Numbered from the stretch's first letter, positions 22,571-35,194 are shown. The stretch: 64,000 nt of DNA from Wyeomyia smithii (GCF_029784165.1 NC_073695.1:207347781-207411780); one strand, 5' to 3'. Numbers and translations are program-made. Notes: a model not told the origin generated them from the letters alone.

Positions 22571-25500
22571 GCTCAAGAAACTAAAAACCATAACACACTC
22601 AAATTAACACCAAGAATTCGCGGTCGGCTTTTATTTTGAATAATCGTCTGATGATCTCAAATATTACAAGTTCCTTGTGTAACACTTTGCTTAAGTCCGC
22701 TGATTCGGGTTTTAGTTGTAGAATACTCTTGAATCGCCTAACGAATCGCTCGATCATCGCTTCGGTACTGTTTGTTGTATTGCGAAATTTGGTGTATTGA
22801 AAAATTTTCCAAGGAATTCGGGACGCCGGGAATCAATACTTCAGTTCACGAGATCCGACTATTTTGCAAGAGTATTTCCCGGGATTCAAACGCTAATTAA
22901 TTAGCCCATTTTACTACTCCGGATGTTTAGTCTGTCTCGATCTTAAACGGTGGTTCAAAAACGCGAATTATATAAATTTCCTCTTATGTAATACAATTGT
23001 TACATCGAATTAACAATTCCCTAACCCCTGAGTCATCGAGAGTATGTACCGTACTCGGGTTTCAATACAAATTTCAATAGTTGAGTTTATGAAAATAAGT
23101 CTAAAAATGGGATTAAGTCAAAAAATGTAGGTATATTCATGGTGTGGGTACAATACTATAAGGTATACAGCCCTAGGGTTGTATGAAATGGTAACGTGGG
23201 ACTAAACATTGTAATTACTGTAATTACACCTTCCCTTCATTTTTTCAGAAATATATTTAATTACACCCGAAAGAACTTCATTTACACTTGGTGATGTTGT
23301 ACCGGTAGTGTTTTTTGTGCTTACAACGAAGTTGAAGTTTAAAAAGATGCATTTTTGTTTTTTGCTTCACAAGTTTGTTTCATTTGCCAACAATTACATT
23401 CACTGTATTACGAAGACAGCAAATCTAAGTATATTATTTTATTTGTAAAGTTGACAATAAAAAAATTTCTAACAATGTTGAAATTTAAAAAATGTAAAAA
23501 AAGATTTTCAATCTTAATGGACAAAGAATTCATAAGCGCTCGCCGGCTCTTACTCTTCTTTAAATTAATATTTTTAAGAACTTACTCGTTCGATATTATG
23601 TCGGTCACGATTATTTAGTGAATATCGAAGATAAAAAATAAATAAAAATAAATTATAACCGCTGCAAATATATTCAATTCATGTTGAGTAATTTATGGTT
23701 TTTATGGTAATCATATTCATGAGATAAACTTAAACTTTCAATCACCATCAGTAGCAACATTTGCATTGCAGTTTTGATTGCACGCGAATAGCAGTCGTGC
23801 CGGTTGCAATGATAGACGACGAGAAAGTAGCGGCGCATTGCTCCACATATACTCTACGGTACTGTTGCTTTTACCAGCATATTTTCTTTCAAGACATCAG
23901 TCTCTATTACGCTCTAACAGCAGGTTTAGAAATTGTTCAAGAAAAGGGGTTGTTTCAAACGTTTCGAAAAACCTTTACCTTCGAGACACCAAAATAGTCT
24001 AGGTTCATGGAAGCAAACATGAATTGATTAATTGGGACGGAGAGACTGTCAATTTTTTTTCGGATATTGATATATAGAATATCACAGGGTGGTTGGTGTC
24101 TATTCACGTCGTCTGTGCTAGAAATGCTCGCATGCGATTGGTTCATTGTTCGCGTAAATTTGTCCTTGACACTTTTTATCGATTTTTACCGCTTTGCAAT
24201 AAAAAAGTATTGATTACTAGCGTATTACAAAATTGTTCAACATTTTATCTATCCAACAACATATTGGTTATTGTGATCCATCATGTGATTATGCTGTTAT
24301 TATCGTTTGAAATCTGACGCAACTGGCAAATGTTTTATTTCCAATTTCACAAAATGCATACCAGTATAGAAAACAAAGACGTAGTCCCACGTCAATAATC
24401 TCCGTTAAAAAGTGAACGCATTGCTTGCTACATAATTCTTTTTTGGTGGACAGATTTTCGAATTCTAAACAATATGTAAAAACGACACCATTTTTCATCT
24501 CTATTGACATAACATGAATCGCTTTCGCCTTTTGTTTCCCATATAAACCATTCGTGACCCGACGTAAACCAGATAAAAAAGAAAATTTACAGACGACGCG
24601 AAACGTCGACTCAAGGTAGTGTACGAAACCTAAAACTAAAAGCGATATCTCATTTTTCAAAAATTATATTTCAAACTGCTAATAGAGAGTATCCAGTCAC
24701 AACTTGTTTAGATCTTTTCTGATAGTTACTTTATCCTTGTAGCCTCTTATTTCACACATCAGCGGACACAGTTTACACAGCTGTTTGTACCTATACTTAA
24801 TTCCTCTTCCACAAACAACAGTTCTGCCACGTGACCTTTCCAATCCCATTCGCTGCTGGATGCGGTTGTTCCGCAGCATTTTCTTATCTACTTTTAGCCA
24901 CCAGCAGACTGGCCGGCCAGCTAAAAACAGTTCATCACAAAGGAAAAGGAACGAAATCTTGTTTGTACCAGAAAATAATCGCCTTTATCGCCATCTTTCT
25001 CTTTATAAGGGCCAAAGAGACAAAGGCCAGCAGAAGACAGTGGAACGGTTGCAGTTGCAGCTGGATATCCCAAGGACCGACCGGAGAGCAATGACTGCCA
25101 TTATAATTTCCGAAGTAAAAAAGATTGGAGTAACAGCACAGTGGAATTGAAAGAAGAAAGAAAGAAAGAAATAGATGTATGATTCAAAACAAGGCATTGC
25201 GATCACAGCGCAACAGTTGTACAAGTAAAGACAGGCAAACGCAGCCACGAACCCCAGGTGGTAAATACTCCGAAAAGGCGGCGTTAGCTCTGCATGGGAG
25301 ACGGGGATTCTCCGTGCAGCAGAGTGCACAGCTCGCAACCTTTCGTGACCCGGTGTGATGAACGTCGGCTTGTCGCACGGGAAAGTGTACCATGCCTGGA
25401 CGGGCAAAATCACTATCGGATTCGTTGTTTACTGTTCTTACAGTTGGCAATCCAGCTGTAACAAATCACAAATTGAATAATTCTTATTATTACTAATTTT

Positions 25501-28500
25501 CATTTTGTATGTCCAAAATGACCTGCACAATTCTTTCCGTGCACAGAGTGGAGATTTATGAACAACAGTTTTTTTGTTTACCTTGTTTTCATTTTGCAAA
25601 CAGGGGGTCACTTTTGATGTAGGTTTGTGCTAGTTAATCAGAAATAAACATATAGAGACGACGCTACACGGAATAAAACAAAAGAAACATTTGCTCGAAT
25701 GTTGCGGACGTCGGTGTACAAAGCTGAGGATAATTAATGACTCATGTGCACAATACTACAGGGGTTATGAATTAAAAAACAAAACTTTTACCGTTATTGG
25801 ACCTTGTGGGTGTGAAGAGCTGTTTTACGTAATATTGAACAGATGGTTTTCGACAAAAAGAGGTTTTACCGTGTTTCTGGGTTAAAGCGAATATTTGCAT
25901 CTGAAGGCCGGTGAGTGATGGTGCCAATTCACAAAGTGTTTTTGATTTCAGTCTGATGGTAGCTAGTTTCTCAAAGCTGAATTTGCAAATTTCCTAAAAC
26001 TTGGATTTACTTATCGGAAAATCAACTACAAAAATCTACTTCAATTATCCAACCGTGATGATGATTGCTGGTTTCCTCCATTCTCAGCGTGAGCTCTAAT
26101 CAAATTCCAAACACGAACTGAAGTTAGGTTAGGTGAGATTCTGACAGCAGTGTTTCCCACGGCAATAATCAGCTTATACAGTCAGCCAGCGGAAACTGAA
26201 TAACCACTTTGCGGGAATTTGCGACTAGTGCCGTCGTAGTAATCAATCCCTGCGGAAATCTAAAACCAAACCCTCGTAACTAATGATCCAGTGTATCACC
26301 ATTGAATAGTTGTACGCCGTCGAAGAGTGCCATCATAAATCAATAACCGCGCGATGCGATGGGATCCCTGCAAACCCCAATCGAAACGCATCAGCCAGCT
26401 CCCCGCAGGCGCAGCAACTTTCGGTTGAACCTTTCGCCACTAGGGTTACACACATAATCCCGTTCAGACGGAGGAAATTCGATATCACCGATGGTGGTTT
26501 AACTCCTATCATGTAATAGCTAATACACCGAGCACGTATCGTTATGATGCTTTCCATGATGATATGGAATGGGTACGTTTTGCGGTCGTAAAATAATCAA
26601 TTTGATGCTGCCAAACCGGAATCACACCAGACAATGATCCACTGACCGGTTAAACGTTATGACATGCGTTGGCTGTCGTTGCAACAGAAAGAGGCTTGGG
26701 TTGAATTTCAACTAATTAGTGGGAAAGTTGATTGAGGTTAGTGAATGAGCTAGTGAAAATATCATCGCTCATTATATGTTTCCAACAACTCAACAGTTTA
26801 ACTATAACTTCTCGTGTTACTTGTAGAGTTGGATAAATGACTTTTAGACAGTGACACACTTTTCATGTCAATTTATCAATCGTGTTATTCTTTGAACCAT
26901 AATCTACCTCTGGTATGTAACGATCTTGATAAGTACCGTTGTAATCCTACCAGGAATAGAGCACGTTTCGGACAAAACCTAAACGGCGTGACTGGAAGCT
27001 AGAAACTTTAATTTCGACCCATTTATTCAACCCATCATGTTGTGAACGTTTGGTGCCGAATGTTCCCCATATTACTGCGAGATGTACTTATCCAATTGAG
27101 CCAGTCTCGCCCATCATCATCACCAACGCCATCAACTATCAGAGCGTTACGTACGGCCAACCGACCGGGAACAGGGGCAAGGGTGGCCACCACCTTTCGA
27201 TTTGCCGCAGGCGTTAAACAGAACTTAATCAAAATAAATTGCATTGTTTCGAACGCGCTCGAACCTTTTCTCTCTGAGCAGGCAGCAACACCCAGTCCCG
27301 TTCCGTTGATTGGAGATATGAGTTGAATGATGATGCGACGTCATTTTCGTTTGAATGAGGTCAACATCTAATAAGTGCTATTGCTCGAATGATCTTTGAC
27401 GTTAAGTCGGACGGCTTTCGGCTGTAATTTGCCTTGCTTTTTGGAAACCCTATTCGATGGAAACGTATCGTAGACAAATAAATTTCCGTGATTGATGCCG
27501 ACTGAAAATACTTTTTAATAAATTTATGTAGCAACTAAGGCGAGACCCCTGAACAACATAATCAAAACGAGAGAGAAAAAATTGGGAACACGCCATCTTC
27601 GTGATATCTCATGTGGTGCGCGAAACAATAAAGCTCTTTAACTGTGAGAGATCCTCTTGTGGTGACCATTCGTGATGCATGAAGTTGACAGTAAGCGGAT
27701 GTTTTTTATTGCAATGACTTTGAGAGCGGAGCCAGATGATGATGGTGTATCAAGATCATGTTTCACCAATAAACACTGCATCGCAGATAAACAATTCAAT
27801 CCTTGAGTAGTAGTTTGTTGAAATCATAGCGTTTCGCTCCAAAAGGGCGGCAATTAAATCATCGAGGACAAACTTCTTCGACGGATATGCTCTGCTCAGA
27901 TGTGGATGTTTACTTTTTGCACCAACACCGTGCGGTCATACTTTTAAAAGTGTTCGATGGAAATCGCGTCGTTGCCGCTGCGATCGTTTGAAGCTTATTT
28001 TATTTAGGATTCTGACTAACGTAACAAACATGTTGATGTTCCGGTTCGCTGAAAACCGCCGACGACCGACCAGTACTTTGCCGGCTCGCTGACTAGTTTC
28101 CAATAGGGAAACTGTAAAATAATAAACACTCGCTCCACGGATGGTTCGTGATTTTGTTGTTTTCACGACTGCCGCTTCGAAAGTGTGGTCCCGATTGCGG
28201 CCGATTAGCTTTTTTATCTGACACGTCGTTGTCGGTTGTAATATTACAGCTGGGTGTCGCTGAAACGAATTTTATCTGCGATGACGTGTTACATTTTTGG
28301 CATGTTTTGATCATGTGTTGCCCGTTGCCCGCGATTTAATAAAATCAGTTGAAAATGCACAAATAACCGTCAAAATGATCCCTGGAAGTAGTAAATAACT
28401 TACAGTGTGCAAGTTATGATCTTATGGTGATCTCACTCTTATAATGATGCTTTACGTAACTGGTAACACACTCAATGCATATCAATTTAGGAAGCATTAT

Positions 28501-28625
28501 TGAAAATTTAGGTTTAACACCAGCTGCTACTCCAAGCGAAATATGCAAGCTGCTAATTAACATTATTTCCACGGATTTTTTTTATTAATATTGGAACTTG
28601 AAGGTATGTTTACATATTCCAATGT
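22571..28625. other. Long stretch without recognised genes
   Basis: About 6 kb in which I see no clear gene or named mobile element. The right half (about 25900-28400) is less AT-rich and free of repeats, as expected of single-copy intergenic or intronic DNA. A short GAAA/GAAAGAAA microsatellite lies at about 25147-25170. A reverse-strand frame at about 22607-22800 has a faint retroviral-integrase feel (ERFVRRFK), too weak to call. Confidence 0.35.
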
Positions 28626-29300
28626 AATGTTTGTAATAAAATATTTATAATTATTTTAGATTTATTCTGAATGTATACTGTGTGTTCTGCCACAAATGGT
28701 GACATATCAACACCATTAGGTTAATCTTAAATTGTATTATAGTTATGGATTGTGATTGCTTCCCCAGGTAGTTGCAAGAAAATGGTAAATTACCTTGCCA
28801 AACAAATAATAGAATAAAATAAAATCATAAATGTGTTTCTTGAAAGTATGATTCTTATCATAAATGAGCCCTGAGAATTCCACTTGATCAAATTAATTTA
28901 AGCCAGCACCGCTCAACTTAACATCGTGATTATTGATAGGTTTGAGAAATGAAACTTTTGGTTTATAAGGAAAATAATGAATTGCGTTTTTCATGCATTA
29001 GAAGAAATCTTCCATTTCTGCAAGTATAAACAAGATATATCTAGCCTTTTTGCAGCCAAATGTATTTAACACGAAGGCTTTTTCGTTTTACTGTAATGCT
29101 TGTATCGCCACAAAACAGAGATTTATCACAATCTGGTGGTAAATCAGGAAGAAAAGAAGTAAACATATTGTATGAGATTGGGCCCAAAATACTTCCTTGA
29201 GGTAGCTCTAACTGGCAATCTACCAAATTTACCATTTAACTATTTAACCTGATGAGTGCGTTGAGTCAAGGAACTTTGTATCTTATTTGCTTACTTAAAT
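28626..29300 (-). pseudogene. Juan-like Jockey-clade retrotransposon, copy 2 (deleted)
   Basis: On the reverse strand the frame reads PQGSILGPISYN, LPDLPPDCDKSLFCGDTS and, after degradation, YLQKWKISSNA, KPKVSFLKP and LIYDKNHTFKKHI. It then jumps to a 3' UTR segment (GTGGCAGAACACAC near 28695) also found at the end of copy 1 (58740-58760). The C-terminal third of the RT is therefore deleted. The catalytic box reads FCGD, so the aspartate pair is broken. The 5' end, near 29300, abuts the RTE remnant directly. The copy is dead and close in sequence to the one at 57577-58838. Confidence 0.75.
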
Positions 29301-30098
29301 AGCCGTACGCCCTAAAACATGGCCAGCATAACGTAGTTCTGCCAATTTACTCAGTCCATGGCTGCCTACAATTCCGCGGGCACCCGGAGCTCTGCGGATC
29401 GTGCGCCTGGTCCACTCATCACGCTCTTTGCGCCTCTCGTTTATTTGTTCCTACCGAATTTGAAGTGAAAACCAATTTTGCAAGGTAGCTATCCGGCATT
29501 CTAGCTACATGCCTTAGTTAGCATATCCTTTCCGCTTTAGCTACTTTCTGAATACTGGGTTCAGCGAAGAGGCTCGTGTAAGCTCGTGGTTTATCCTACG
29601 CCTGCAAACTCGGTCTCGTGCACACCACCAATGATGGTTCGTCGGGCATCCGACGTTAAAAAAGCCGAGCGCGGGAAGTCCTCCTCGAGCATTTTCCACA
29701 TCTTATGCCCGTAGAAAACGACCGGTCTTATTAGCGTTTCATACAGAATACACTTGGTAGGCACGATTTCCTTCGATAAAACGCCTTTTGATATCTCGGT
29801 TGGTATCGTTGATATTAGTTACCAGAGAACCGAAACACAAACTCGTCGACTACCTCGAACTCATCCCCGTCGATTGTTACCGTATTGCATAACCGTGTCC
29901 TGTCGTGCTCGGATCCACCTACAAGCATATAATTTTTTTTAGACGTATTAACCTTCAATCCGGGCTACTGGGCCACCGTCTTAAATTTCCTGACGAAAAT
30001 ATTCACGCAAAACAAATAAATAACCTGATCTGTTCAAAATCGTGCCTCGCTTGTAAAACCCGGCCATTTCCCAACTCTCGCTAGCGCGACGTTGAACA
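29300..30098 (-). pseudogene. RTE-clade remnant, family 1
   Basis: Reverse-strand reading begins with a CLFNVAL-like block (LFNVALARVGK) near 30090. It then passes a basic stretch and GSEHDR-like wording, DGDEFEVVDEFV (near 29845-29880), YETLIRPVVFYGH (near 29720) and RRTIIGGVHE (near 29640), ending with ARMPD-like sequence (29490). Frames shift repeatedly and the central catalytic region is largely missing. It lies head to tail with a different RTE copy at 30100-30575 in the same orientation. Confidence 0.6.
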
Positions 30099-30099
30099 T

Positions 30100-30575
30100 T
30101 AGGCAGGAGAAACCATCACCATCGGCCATGGGAGAATTAGTGTTTTGTAGAGTGCAAGTTTAGTACGGGTTTGCAGACTACGGGACCTCCGCTGGTTACG
30201 CGATCCGTAGGAGGCCTTGTTTGCAGCTGATATCCGCCTTTTTATCTCACGGCTATCCTCGTTGTCACATGTCATTAATGTAACCAGGTAAATGAATTCG
30301 TGGACTACTTCAAAAGTTTTCCCATCTAACACCACCTCAGCACCAACATCCGTCGGACTACCACGCTCTCTACCAGCCACCATGTATTTCCTTTTGATAT
30401 TTTTTGATTTCTCGAAATTTATCGTGGAGCTTTCCCCTGTAAAGCACATTCGTATTCGCCAACAAAGGTCTCCTGCTCATTTCTATAAGTTCCGCTCCGA
30501 TGCCGTCCTTTTCGGCAGATTTGTTCCGTGTTGGGTATTTTCGTCCGTGCGACCAATTTTTTATATTTTGTGTCA
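30100..30575 (-). pseudogene. RTE-clade remnant, family 2
   Basis: A reverse-strand RT N-terminal piece, EKDGIGAELIEM (about 30480-30520), is followed by LHDKFREIKKYQKEIHGGW. After an internal deletion comes KYMVAGRERGSPTDVGAEVV, LDGKTFEVVHEFIYL and SRSLQTRTKLALYKTLILP. The wording of the last block differs from the neighbouring family-1 copy, so two distinct RTE families are abutted. Both lack the polymerase active site. Confidence 0.65.
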
Positions 30576-30589
30576 ATAAACACCTATAA

Positions 30590-31195
30590 TAAGTGCGCTA
30601 GCAAAAATCCTATTTTTTTGGTAAAACATGTAGCCAAAGCTGGAGGAAACTTCATTTTGCAAATCAATGCGGACGGAAAATCATGTAATGTATATCTATA
30701 TTTCTATTATAACACAAAATGATGAAATAATTAGGTGTAATGATATAATGAAATAATGAGTTAGTAACACGGTTATAAGGGAAACCAATGACAAACTATG
30801 ACTTTGATAACATAACCTTACTTAGAAGAATGTGTTACTGATGGCGTCAGTATTCCACATATTTTGAACGATTGTGTACCTAATTGAGTATCATTATTGG
30901 CCATATATTTATCTGACGTAATTTCAGATACCTTTTCTTCAGGCTCCGATTGCCATCAAAAGCACAAGGCCGTTTTTACGAAATTAACTCATATGAGGAA
31001 AATCAGTTGTTACTTCTGAGAAGGCAGTAAACTGGACCTAAAAATCCAATGCAACCTGACAGATAAAGAGAGGTCAAAATAACTTTCCTTAGAAAATACC
31101 TATCGGGAGTTATATATGGCCAATTCTGACGAAATTGGGTTGAGCTAAAATTAGCAGCATAAGCTGCAGCTCTCTAAATATAGCATCTTTCAAGA
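30590..31195. other. Unrecognised AT-rich sequence
   Basis: No gene or structured repeat was recognised here. Confidence 0.4.
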
Positions 31196-31510
31196 GAGCA
31201 CCGCAGACCGAAGGTGTTGCAAGGTTTGCTACCCAGTAAGAATTGTCGGGCCGATGTCGGACCAATTCGCGTCCGATTCTCCGATAGATCGGTCCGACAA
31301 CGGGTGGACATTTGGCTCAACATCGGTCCGATATCGTGCTCAAATGCAACAAAAATGTCGGACCAGGGTTCATTCGCTCCTAGGGGTTCATTCGTCTTCG
31401 TGCGTCGCGGGCGAGAGGGAAGTTTAGTTGTGTTTGTTTTGAAGCAAGTCCGGTGCGGCTGGCATGCGGACTTGGTCAAAACAAACACAACCAAACTTCT
31501 CCTGCCGCAA
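31196..31510. repeat. Inverted repeat and GTCGGACC-rich block next to the satellite
   Basis: At 31240-31370 variants of GTCGGACC and its complement GGTCCGAC recur at least five times. At 31420-31451 and 31468-31499 a 32-bp inverted repeat (AGTTTAGTTGTGTTTGTTTT and complement, a few mismatches) is separated by about 16 bp. The 135-codon frame crossing both strands here is a by-product of the repeat. The block immediately precedes the 378-bp tandem array, so it may mark the array's left junction or be a separate MITE. Confidence 0.5.
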
Positions 31511-31524
31511 AGAGATCACGATGG

Positions 31525-33412
31525 CGGGGTGTGCGATTCAATCTTCATTGTATGCGACGCAGCAACGGCGGTGTGCAGGTTGCTTTGTTTTGATTATTTT
31601 GATAGCGCGGTTTTGGATTAGAGCGCTTCACTTATTTTAGGATGGTGCATGATTAATTATTTTTATCCACTATATAAAAATGGATTTACGTAACGCAGAT
31701 TTTATTGATATTATTCCCGCCGTTACTGAGGTGCACAATAAGCACCATCATTTTAAATCGTTTTAAATCAAGAAAGTAAGCGGTGACATGTACATTTTAT
31801 TGAAAGAAAATATTCGTAGAGTTCGAAGCAATATATTTGTGAAACATTTAGGGTTTCTTAATAGATAATTGATATTAATCACATAATGTAAAACGTGGCG
31901 ACGGGGCTGTGCAATTTATACCTAGTGGTGTGGGATGTAGTAACGGCGGTGTGCAGGTTACTTTGTTTTGATTATTTTGATAGCGCAGTTTTGGTTTAAA
32001 GCGCTTCATTTATAGGATGGTGCATGATTAATTATTTTTATCCACTATATAAAAATGGATTTACGAAACGAAGATTTTATTGATATTATTCCCGCCGTCA
32101 CTGAGGTGCACAATAAGCACCATCATTTTAAATCGTTTTAAATCATGAAAGTAAGCGGTGACATGTACATTTGATTACAAGAAAATATTCGTAGAGTTCG
32201 AAGCAATATATTTGTGAAACATTTAGGGTTTTCTTAATAATAAAAATTGTGATATCATTCACATAACGTAAAACGTGGTGGCGGGGCTGTGCGATTCAAA
32301 CCTCATTGTGTGCGATGCAACAACGGCGATGTGCAGGTTGCTTTATTTTGATTATTTCGATAGCGCAGTATTGGATTAGAGCGCTTCATTTATAGAATGG
32401 TGCATGATTAATTATTTTTATCCACTATATAAAAATGGATTTACGAAACGAAGATTTTATTGATATTATTCCCGCCGTCACTGAGGTGCACAATAAGCAC
32501 CATCATTTTAAATCGTTTTAAATCATGAAAGTAAGCGGTGACATGTACATTTGATTACAAGAAAATATTCGTAGAGTTCGAAGCAATATATTTGTGAAAC
32601 ATTTAGGGTTTCTTAATACATAATTGATATTATTCACATAATGTAAAACGTGGCGACGGGGCTGTGCAATTTATACCTAGTGGTGTGGGATGTAGTAACG
32701 GCGGTGTGCAGGTTACTTTGTTTTGATTATTTTGATAGCGCAGTTTTGGTTTAGAGCGCTTCATTTATAGGATGGTGCATGATTAATTATTTTTATCTAC
32801 TATATAAAAATTAATTTACGTAAGGCAGATCTTATTGATATTATTGCCGCCGTTTCTGAGGTGCACAATAAGCACCATCGTTTCAAATCGTTCTAAATCA
32901 AGAAAGTAAGCAGTGACATCTACGTTTTATTGCAAGAAAATATTCGTAGAGGTCGAAGCAATATATTTGTGAAACAGTTAGGGTTTTTTAATACTTAAAT
33001 CTGTGATATCATTCAAATAACGTAAAACGTGGCGACGGGGCTGTGCGATTCACATTTCATTGTGTGCGATCCAGCAACGGCGGGGTGCAGGTTCTTATTT
33101 TGATTACTTCGATAGCGCAGTATTACATTAGAGTACTTCATTTATAGGATGGATCATGATTAATAATTTTTATCTACTACATGAAAATTAAATCCCTCAA
33201 CGCAGATCTTATTAATATTATTCTCACCGTCCCTGAGGTGCACAATAACCACCATCATTTTAAATCGTTCTAAATCAAAAAAGTAAGCGGTGACATGTAC
33301 GTTTTATTGCAAGAAAATATTCGCAGAGGTCGACGCAATATATTTGAGAAACAATTAGGGATTTTTAATAAAAAAAAAAGTGATATCATTCACATGACGA
33401 AAATAAATAAAA
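31525..33412 (+). repeat. Satellite 1: five ~378-bp units in A-B-A-B-A order
   Basis: Five tandem units start at about 31525, 31903, 32283, 32658 and 33037, giving spacings of 378, 380, 375 and 379 bp. Every unit has a CGGCGG(T)GTGCAGGTT segment and a small hairpin GGTGC-ACAATAA-GCACC, with a single change in the last unit. Units 2 and 4 share a variant 5' part (GCAATTTATACCTAGTGGTG), while units 1, 3 and 5 share another (GCGATTCA...TGCGA). This alternation indicates a dimeric higher-order repeat of about 755 bp. No coding capacity is evident. Unit 5 is the most diverged and passes directly into satellite 2. Confidence 0.88.
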
Positions 33413-34880
33413 CCTAACTTTTTTTCGCTCAACGTTCAACCTATACTTCGAAATTCAAAGCGATGGCATGTGTTTTTTTTTATTTGATATTCAGACGAGA
33501 CGTTTGAGGTGGAATACTGACCCCGTACGATTTTGGCAACACGTCTGAATTCTACATGTTGCCAAATTCGATCCATGCCAGAAACGAACGGTTTATTTTC
33601 ATCATATTTTGTTACTTTTAATGTGACCAATGACTTAGACTCTAGATATGGCCACCAATGAACTAGTTTGTGGATTCCAAGTCGTTATAGGTGACGCTTG
33701 ATGGGTTTTGGTTCAATAATTCTGATGTATCTGGAACACATTCGGGATAGGTCCGCATGTGGCCTTCGGCGACCTAGACACTTTATATGACCACCGAAGT
33801 AATTAAAGGCATGGTACGGTTCTAATCACTGTCATTATATTACCCGAGCATGGTCCGGTCATATATCCGGAACCAGTTGACCGATTCTGACAAGCCTCCT
33901 TTGCAACATTAGGGACCATAATATAGGTAATTGAACTTAAATCGGTTAAAGTAAAAACGAGAAAACTTAAAAATATGAATAAAAAAACCGTACGTTTTTT
34001 TTGGCCTATGCGCCAAAATCGAACAGTGTCAAAAATGAACCGTACCAAAAACGAAACAAGCCAAAATCGAACGGGGTCTGTAATTGGTATCAGATTACTA
34101 AAGATATTATTCACGAGACTACGAAAAATATACAAAACCGTGACTTTTCATGCTTAATTTACTTCTAAATCAAAATCTGAAGCGATAATATGTGTTTTTT
34201 CTATATTAAAATGTTTTTTATTGTTTCGGATAGACATGTGTGGGAAAGTTATGGTATTTTCTCCTTCACTAAAAATTGAGTAGATCATGCTGAATCAGGA
34301 TTTTTTATGCTCAATTTTTCTTCAATTCAATGTTCATAGAGATGATGTGTGTTTTTGCTACATTAGAATGTTTGGAAAAATTTTTGAGGAGAAATTATAC
34401 TTATACTGACTATAAAAATTGAGATATTATTTACAAGACTACGTAAAACATGCAAAATCATGACTTTTAATACTTAATCTACCTCTGAAACGAAATTCAA
34501 GGCGATGATATGTGATATTTTTTCAATAAAATGATCGTTGATGTTAAGAAAAGACATTTGAGGAGAAACGACAGGTATCTGTTCACTAAAAATTGAGATA
34601 ACATTCACTACATAAAATATTCATAATGATGATACTTAATGCGTAATTGGCCTCTAACTCGAAATTTAAAGCGATGATAAATAGTTACATTCAAGTGTTC
34701 GGTGTTTTACATTGAAATACTAGGAAAAAAATTTGAGGATATCTGACATATGAAGAAAATATGGAGATATATTGCAAATAATTTGATCTGATAAAAATAG
34801 AGATATTATTAATAAAACCACGTAGACATGCAAATCATGAATGTTAATCGCCCTTTAATTGATGAATTTCAATGACATCA
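33413..34880 (+). repeat. Satellite 2: degenerate ~160-bp tandem repeat
   Basis: A unit containing (G)CGATGATATGTGTTTT recurs at about 33460, 34182, 34342, 34503 and 34672 with a fading copy near 34870. Spacing is 160 to 170 bp once the 564-bp MITE at 33517-34080 is removed. Each unit also has GAGATATTATT-CAC-GACTACG and CTAAATC-rich parts. The phrase GATATYATTCACATAACGTAAAACGTG of satellite 1 resembles GATATTATTTACAAGACTACGTAAAAC here (first 20 bases of each compared), so the two satellites share an ancestor. Copies are much more diverged than those of satellite 1. Confidence 0.7.
33515..34082. mobile_element. TA-flanked MITE inserted in satellite 2
   Basis: The element spans 33517-34080 and starts CTGACCCCGTACGATTTTGG. 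It ends with the complement CCAAAATCGAACGGGGTCTG and is flanked by TA (33515-33516, 34081-34082). A second copy of the CGAACAGTGT/AAAATCGAAC wording lies inside the right part. No transposase is present. The TA duplication points to the Tc1/mariner/pogo group. The flanks rejoin a satellite 2 monomer (TTTGAGGTGGAA + TAATTGGTATCAG), so it inserted after the array formed. Confidence 0.82.
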
Positions 34881-35194
34881 AACTGTTTGTTTCAAATGTG
34901 CACGCGAAGTGATGTTTTTGAATATCCATATTTAACGCAGGAAATAGTAGTACGGTCAGTTTTAATTCCGCGGTTTTGTACGAGTTTTTTTTAACTCGAA
35001 TTTTCGAACTAATGCGTTTTTTTACGTGATTTTTTATGCTTAACAGCGCACTAGATGCGACATTATGCGTATTTTGTATAAGGTAGAAAAACCGAATGTC
35101 GCAAGTCATTGTTTTTGATTTTCAGCTGGAACGGTACTGTATGACAAGTAATGTGTGCCACACATCCCAGACACATGACGATATTTTCATTAAA

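Noticed and set aside
22607..22800. Reverse-strand frame with ERFVRRFK, resembling an LTR-element integrase
   Set aside because: Only about 60 residues, no catalytic D/E that I can place, and no LTR seen.
26124..26138. TTAGGTTAGG, insect telomere-like repeat
   Set aside because: Only two units, expected by chance.
31214..31621. 135-residue forward frame
   Set aside because: It crosses the inverted repeat and the start of the satellite, and is open on both strands because of repeat composition.
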